From the NCBI RefSeq assembly GCF_000003605.2, contig NW_003126893.1, positions 73,198-100,174 on the forward strand: DNA of 26,977 nucleotides, written 5' to 3'. Each line of letters begins with the position of its first letter. Positions within the stretch are counted from its first letter, which is position 1. The position numbers were made by a program, and so were the translations under genes. The stretch is from Saccoglossus kowalevskii. Lineage: Eukaryota; Hemichordata; Enteropneusta; Harrimaniidae. The notes beneath the pieces were generated by a model. The model was not told the DNA's origin and ran no database searches. It saw nothing but the letters and a program-made list of their open reading frames with translations. Shown here piece after piece: positions 23,189-26,977 of this stretch.

Positions 23189-23478
23189 TTAAAGAGCGGT
23201 AGCCGTCGCGCCACGCATGCGCGAGCTATATGGTCTCATATAAACAAACATGGCGACTTTGGATGTTGCGCAGATCAATGAGTACAAACTGAGAAGTTAG
23301 ACATTTTTAGGTGATTGGAAGGTATCGAAGGAGTCACCGGCTGTAATCAGTGCAAGTCACGCCCAGATCAAACCTCATACTTGTGATTCCATTAGAAGAG
23401 CGCATTGGATTGTGGGAAAATCGATGTTTATCAACACAAACGTCGCACATGCGCGGCACGGCGACTACCACCCTTTAA
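23189..23478. mobile_element. TTAA-flanked MITE, copy 2
   Basis: A 282 bp element (23193-23474) between TTAA sites (23189-23192 and 23475-23478). The left end AGAGCGGTAGCCGTCGCGCC and, reversed, the right end AGGGTGGTAGTCGCCGTGCC form inverted repeats of about 34 bp that continue into CATGCGCG. It is closely related to copy 1 but keeps about 75 bp more internal sequence. Its right end is about 600 bp upstream of the plus-strand sulfatase ATG. Confidence 0.8.
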
Positions 23479-24079
23479 ACCTTTCTCATTTTGCGTTGAA
23501 AGTGATGCAATATAGAACACGTTTATCTTAGTTTTAGTTACAAGTGTTTTTCCAATTTGTTGTTGTCTTTGCTGTGCTTGTTTTGACTGTTTTGGTAGCG
23601 GCAGATACTGTCACAAAATATTGTTGATATGAAATTCTCTGTTAACGTGAATTCGTAATACAAAGCAAAGTATTGTTACTAATGCAATCATGATTGGTCA
23701 CACCTCAAAATTAGCATAATGGATATTTAATAATTGGTTTCGTTTGAGTTTATGTGTATCCGGGCATTGCTTAGTAATTGCGTGGTAATAGTTACCTCGT
23801 TAATTTATTTGAATCTGAACAAGTTTCACCATGTGTTACATTCAATCGCGGCGTTAAATTGTTGAGGGGGGGGGGTCACACAAAAGAAACAGCTAAAACT
23901 GTACATCAGCGCTGACGCTAATCCTCTGTACGGCTGTCGTCGTGCCATACATCCACGTGACACTAATATGCGCAGAAAGCGATGAAACAGGTAATAGGCT
24001 GTCATACATCAACATTGTAGCTACATTTGGCCTTCTTTGTAATAGTAAGGCTCATCTGGCTCAGTATGATGTACTCACT
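23479..24079 (+). promoter_or_regulatory. Presumed promoter region and 5' UTR of plus-strand sulfatase
   Basis: This 600 bp stretch separates the MITE from the start codon. No clear TATA box or initiator can be assigned. A run of ten G (23866-23875) lies about 205 bp upstream of the ATG. The transcription start is not determinable, and a non-coding exon further upstream is possible. Confidence 0.3.
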
Positions 24080-24340
24080 ATGACGAATACATGGCTACGA
24101 TGCCTCCTCTCTATCCTCCTAGGCGTGTCGTTGTCACTAGCTACCGCTTCCGCAACAAGACCTCATATTATATTTATCCTCGCCGATGATTTGGGTTGGG
24201 ACGACGTGGGTTACCATGGCTCGGTCATGAAAACCCCATATATCGATGCATTAGCTGCAGAAGGCGTGACACTGGAGAACTATTACATGCCTTCACTGTG
24301 TACGCCCTCGAGGAGCGTGTTACTGACTGGCAGATATGAG
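24080..24340 (+). CDS. Plus-strand sulfatase exon 1: signal peptide and formylglycine site
   Basis: This exon has 87 codons. The ATG at 24080 is the first ATG in this open frame, with A at -3. Residues 1-25 form a signal peptide (core [15 protein letters not shown]), followed by [20 protein letters not shown] and [17 protein letters not shown]. The exon ends GRYE with a consensus donor, GAG|GTAAGT, phase 0. Confidence 0.94.
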
Positions 24341-26977
24341 GTAAGTATGACTTCACCGTCGTGGCATCTTCGTAACGGCCGGGAAGTCATCATCCGAAAG
24401 GTCATGGTATTTAATTTATACTGTGGAAATATTTTGTTCCAGCCCTATGTTTGTACCGCCATAAGGCGCGTTACCCAGCCGGCTACTGGTGGCGGGGTTG
24501 GCATGTGTTCAGTTCCGTTATAATACACTAATGATTCCGTGTCACTGTGGACCAAATAACATGCTAACAGCTGAATAGCTATGTGCTTGGCAACACTATC
24601 AACATTGTATTCCATTGGAAGGAGGGGAGAGGAGGGAGGGGTGAGGAGGGATGGGAGAGGAGGGAGGGGAGAGGATCGAATAATCTTTAGTGGTTCAAGT
24701 TTATCTGGTTCAACCAGGCTCCAAGTAAAAACAAAAGTGTAAGTTTAGGGGCTGTATTTTTGGATTATTTCAATATTTTGTATTTTATCAGTTTGGCCAA
24801 CTTTCACCATATGGAACTGATAGCATTTCGTACCAAGTGAGCACATTTGACACACATTCTTTTACTCAGTGGACAGTGGCTGGATTTATATGATGCGCGC
24901 GGCGTTACTCATACACTTCTATCCCATAACACAATGCGATATTTACGTCTTTGTAAAGGTGCACCCCCTAAGCGAGTATCCTTCATCTGCCCTGTGGGAT
25001 GCTGTTGGTGCATGTGTATGAGAACAACCAAACATACTGCATCCGCCCCTGAATGTTGAAGACACTTTTAACGCCCGCTTTTGCATTCCCTGTCAAATAT
25101 CATCTTACTTCATAAGTCAATTGACCATACGTGATTTTTAATGTACTGATTTTATCATCGTCATCCAGTGGCTATTGAAGTTGATTAAACAAACCGCCAC
25201 CGGAAATGTTTCTCACTAATCTGATTCCGTCTGCAATGCATTTTCTCGCAGTGTTTGCTTACTTTGACAGCAACCCCCTTGAAGTCAGGGAATGGCTGTC
25301 TTCACGTAAAATGCTCACATCGAACCACCGTATGACTAAGAATAATACGGCACACCCGCTTCAGTGCACAACTATGAAGGTGCCTGTCTATAATGTATGC
25401 TCCAGCACATCGATTTGCAACAGGTGGACGGGTTAAATATAATTAAATAACAATGTCGGTATTTTTTTTTTTACGTATACATACTTCCCCGCAGAGATGA
25501 TTCAGCTTGGTGGTTTCTGTTACTACAACGAATGCATAGCAATACTATCCGCATACACGACAGCAAAAATACTGAACAAGAGACCACGCAATTTAATCTT
25601 CAACAAACACACCCTGGATTTATACTACAAAGGGCGGCTTACGCTTCTACGGCAACTCAGTTAAATTGCTTTGAAAAATTCGGACTGATTCAATCGGTCG
25701 AAATAGGCAACAGCCGCCATGTGACTGTAAATCGACCCTTCCGTTGAAATAGACAATAATAACGACAGGCAGTCCATTTTTGTCCGTTATATAGACATTT
25801 AATTATATATTATATTATATTATATTATGAATCGTGTTAAATCAAATACATATTTTGTGGACCCTTTCTTAATTGAGTCATTTGTATAAGCCAATTTTTA
25901 GCGTGTAACAGAACATTTCCTGGCATTCGTATAATTCGTGTAATTTTATGTTGAGGGGCCCAAGGAAGATCATCATTTTGCTAATTGGGTCATCCCCTTA
26001 AATACTTTGCAAATAATAATAACAAATATTATATTATGCTTCTATGATATATGTTGCGTGTGCCTGCTGCAATCATTGTTCAGATTGATTCAGTATATCT
26101 GAAGAGTCTATATCAAATATAACTCTGAAACAACAGCGACTATCTGTTTATTCGGTTAGATCCACACCGGCTTGCAGCATGGAACAATACTGATGATGCA
26201 GCCACTATGTCTACCGCTCGATGAAATCACGTTACCACAAAAGCTGAAAGAAGAAGGATACGATACGCATATGGTTGGGAAATGGCATCTGGGCTTTTAC
26301 AGAAAAGAATGTTTGCCAAATAACAGAGGGTTTGATTCATTCTTGGGTAGGTGTCCACAGTTCTCGTTTAGCAAGATTCTTTTTTTTTTTAATCTATAAG
26401 TGTGAAATCAAAGTAAACATGTACGGCGTGCGTGACTCGAACCGACGCGCGCGTACGCCTCCTAATCGTAAAGACACCTATCACGACACGTCTTGGCCAC
26501 TGATGTAGCTATACGATTGGGTATCATACACGTCTATTTTATTTATTGTGCATAGTATTCACCTTGATATATCTTCGGTCATATTTACTTGCTCTAAAGT
26601 TGTGTGTTATATAACCGTTTATTTGTTACGCCGTTATACAGAAATGTGATTGCTTGATTGGATACAACAAACAAATACACATTACGTTTGAATAAATTTG
26701 AATATGTAATTAGGTAAATCGATCGTCGTTCATAAGTGGTTATTAAAAAAGTTCTTCGATACTTCGGAAAGCGCCTAAATATTATGGTTTAGGGTTTGAT
26801 ATACTCAATACATTCTGATATGACTTCTTCCTTCAACAGGTTTTTACCAAGCAATGGGAGACCACTTTTATCATAACATCAGCGCCTCTCCGGGACATTT
26901 TAACGGGTTCGACTTTCGTCGGAACAATGATGTCGTGGCCGATCAGTACGCTGGCAAGTACTCGACGCATATATTCG
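24080..26977 (+). CDS. Arylsulfatase B/I/J-like gene, first three exons, 3' part outside window
   Basis: Exons 24080-24340, 26160-26346 and 26840-26977 (running off the edge) join in frame to give about 195 residues of a secreted or lysosomal type I sulfatase. Visible are a signal peptide, DD at 36-37 in ADDLGW, Cys74 in CTPSR (the formylglycine precursor), and K128 and H130 in GKWHLG. It is a paralogue of the minus-strand gene, with the same intron positions and phases, and lies head to head with it. Exon 3 reads through the place where the other gene is frameshifted. No defect is seen. The [13 protein letters not shown] and [18 protein letters not shown] stretches resemble ARSI/ARSJ as much as ARSB, so the substrate is left open. 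Confidence 0.93.
24617..24675 (+). repeat. Purine-only G-rich tract, possible G-quadruplex
   Basis: A nearly pure G/A stretch with at least seven runs of three or four G separated by short spacers, built from GGAGGGGAGA-type units. It lies in intron 1 on the transcribed RNA strand, about 275 nt after exon 1. Confidence 0.7.
25806..25828. repeat. Short (TATAT)n microsatellite
   Basis: About 4.5 units of TATAT in intron 1. Confidence 0.8.
26160..26346 (+). CDS. Plus-strand sulfatase exon 2: GKWHLG active-site segment
   Basis: Acceptor TCGGTTAG|ATCCAC, donor TTGG|GTAGGT, 187 nt, phases 0 and 1. It encodes residues 88-149, beginning IHTGLQHG, with [21 protein letters not shown] and ending RGFDSFL. 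Length and phases equal those of the minus-strand exon at 6308-6494. Confidence 0.95.
26347..26839 (+). other. Intron 2 of plus-strand sulfatase
   Basis: GTAGGT donor to CTTCAACAG acceptor, 493 bp. It contains a SINE-like element on the opposite strand; the rest (26508-26839) is AT-rich and featureless. Confidence 0.85.
26380..26507 (-). mobile_element. Short tRNA-derived SINE (tRNA-Arg-like head, A tail)
   Basis: Read on the minus strand, an A-box-like TGGCCAAGACGTG (26499-26487) is followed by ATAGGTGTCTTTACGATTAG, resembling the anticodon arm of tRNA-Arg(ACG), and a B box GGTTCGAGTCA (26443-26433). About 40 bp of unrelated body follow and then a run of 11 A (26390-26380). The tRNA stems pair poorly, so it is not a functional tRNA. 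Head, body and A tail in that order suggest a SINE. Target duplications were not clear. It is inserted antisense in intron 2. Confidence 0.55.
26840..26977 (+). CDS. Plus-strand sulfatase exon 3, truncated by window edge
   Basis: The acceptor CTTCAACAG|GTTTTTAC completes the split Gly codon, then [28 protein letters not shown] and [10 protein letters not shown] follow in one uninterrupted frame to the last base. HNIS is a possible N-glycosylation site. By analogy with the paralogue, about 38 nt of this exon should remain beyond the window. Confidence 0.93.

Larger units (their letters stand above)
24341..26159 (+). other. Intron 1 of plus-strand sulfatase
   Basis: GTAAGT donor to TTCGGTTAG acceptor, 1.8 kb. 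It contains a G-rich tract (24617-24675) and a short (TATAT)n run (25806-25828). Short open frames at 24847-25747 show no recognisable content. Confidence 0.8.

Noticed and set aside
26391-26507. Functional tRNA-Arg gene
   Set aside because: The T stem and anticodon stem do not pair properly and the D region is too long; an A tail points to a SINE.

Overview
The window looks like nuclear DNA of an animal, most likely an aquatic invertebrate; I cannot name the species. It is AT-rich. The recognisable genes are split into short exons by GT-AG introns, and the rest is non-coding DNA full of dead transposons, foldback elements and microsatellites. Nothing in it looks bacterial or viral.

Two partial genes of the arylsulfatase B/I/J type lie head to head. 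The minus-strand gene starts at 12609 and runs leftward through six exons (12609-12343, 6494-6308, 3513-3337, 2540-2327, 1524-1275, 953-787). Its last exon or exons lie left of the window. The plus-strand gene starts at 24080 and runs rightward through exons 24080-24340, 26160-26346 and 26840 to the window edge. Both encode a signal peptide, the DDLGW metal site, the C-T-P-S-R formylglycine site and the GKWHLG motif. They share intron positions and phases where both are visible, and exon 2 is 187 nt in both, so they are paralogues. The family removes sulfate esters from sulfated glycans in the lysosome or outside the cell. The minus-strand copy has a one-base frameshift in exon 3 that brings in a stop, although every other exon reads cleanly.

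The 11.5 kb between the two start codons is a transposon graveyard. It holds a full-length dead mariner (16185-17425), three direct copies of an unrecognised repeat (near 17.5, 19.1 and 21.1 kb), the 3' end of a LINE with a microsatellite tail (about 19805-20320), a degenerate tandem array built on AAAATGGCGG and TGACGTA motifs (20331-20590), and a TTAA-flanked MITE about 0.6 kb upstream of the plus-strand gene (23189-23478). The introns carry a second copy of that MITE (5677-5890), a MITE with TACTGTAAA ends (7836-8051), a foldback element (8330-8600), long (ATTT)30 and (TACAC)25 microsatellites, a G-rich tract and a short tRNA-derived SINE. I found no further protein-coding gene, intact tRNA, rRNA or CRISPR array.
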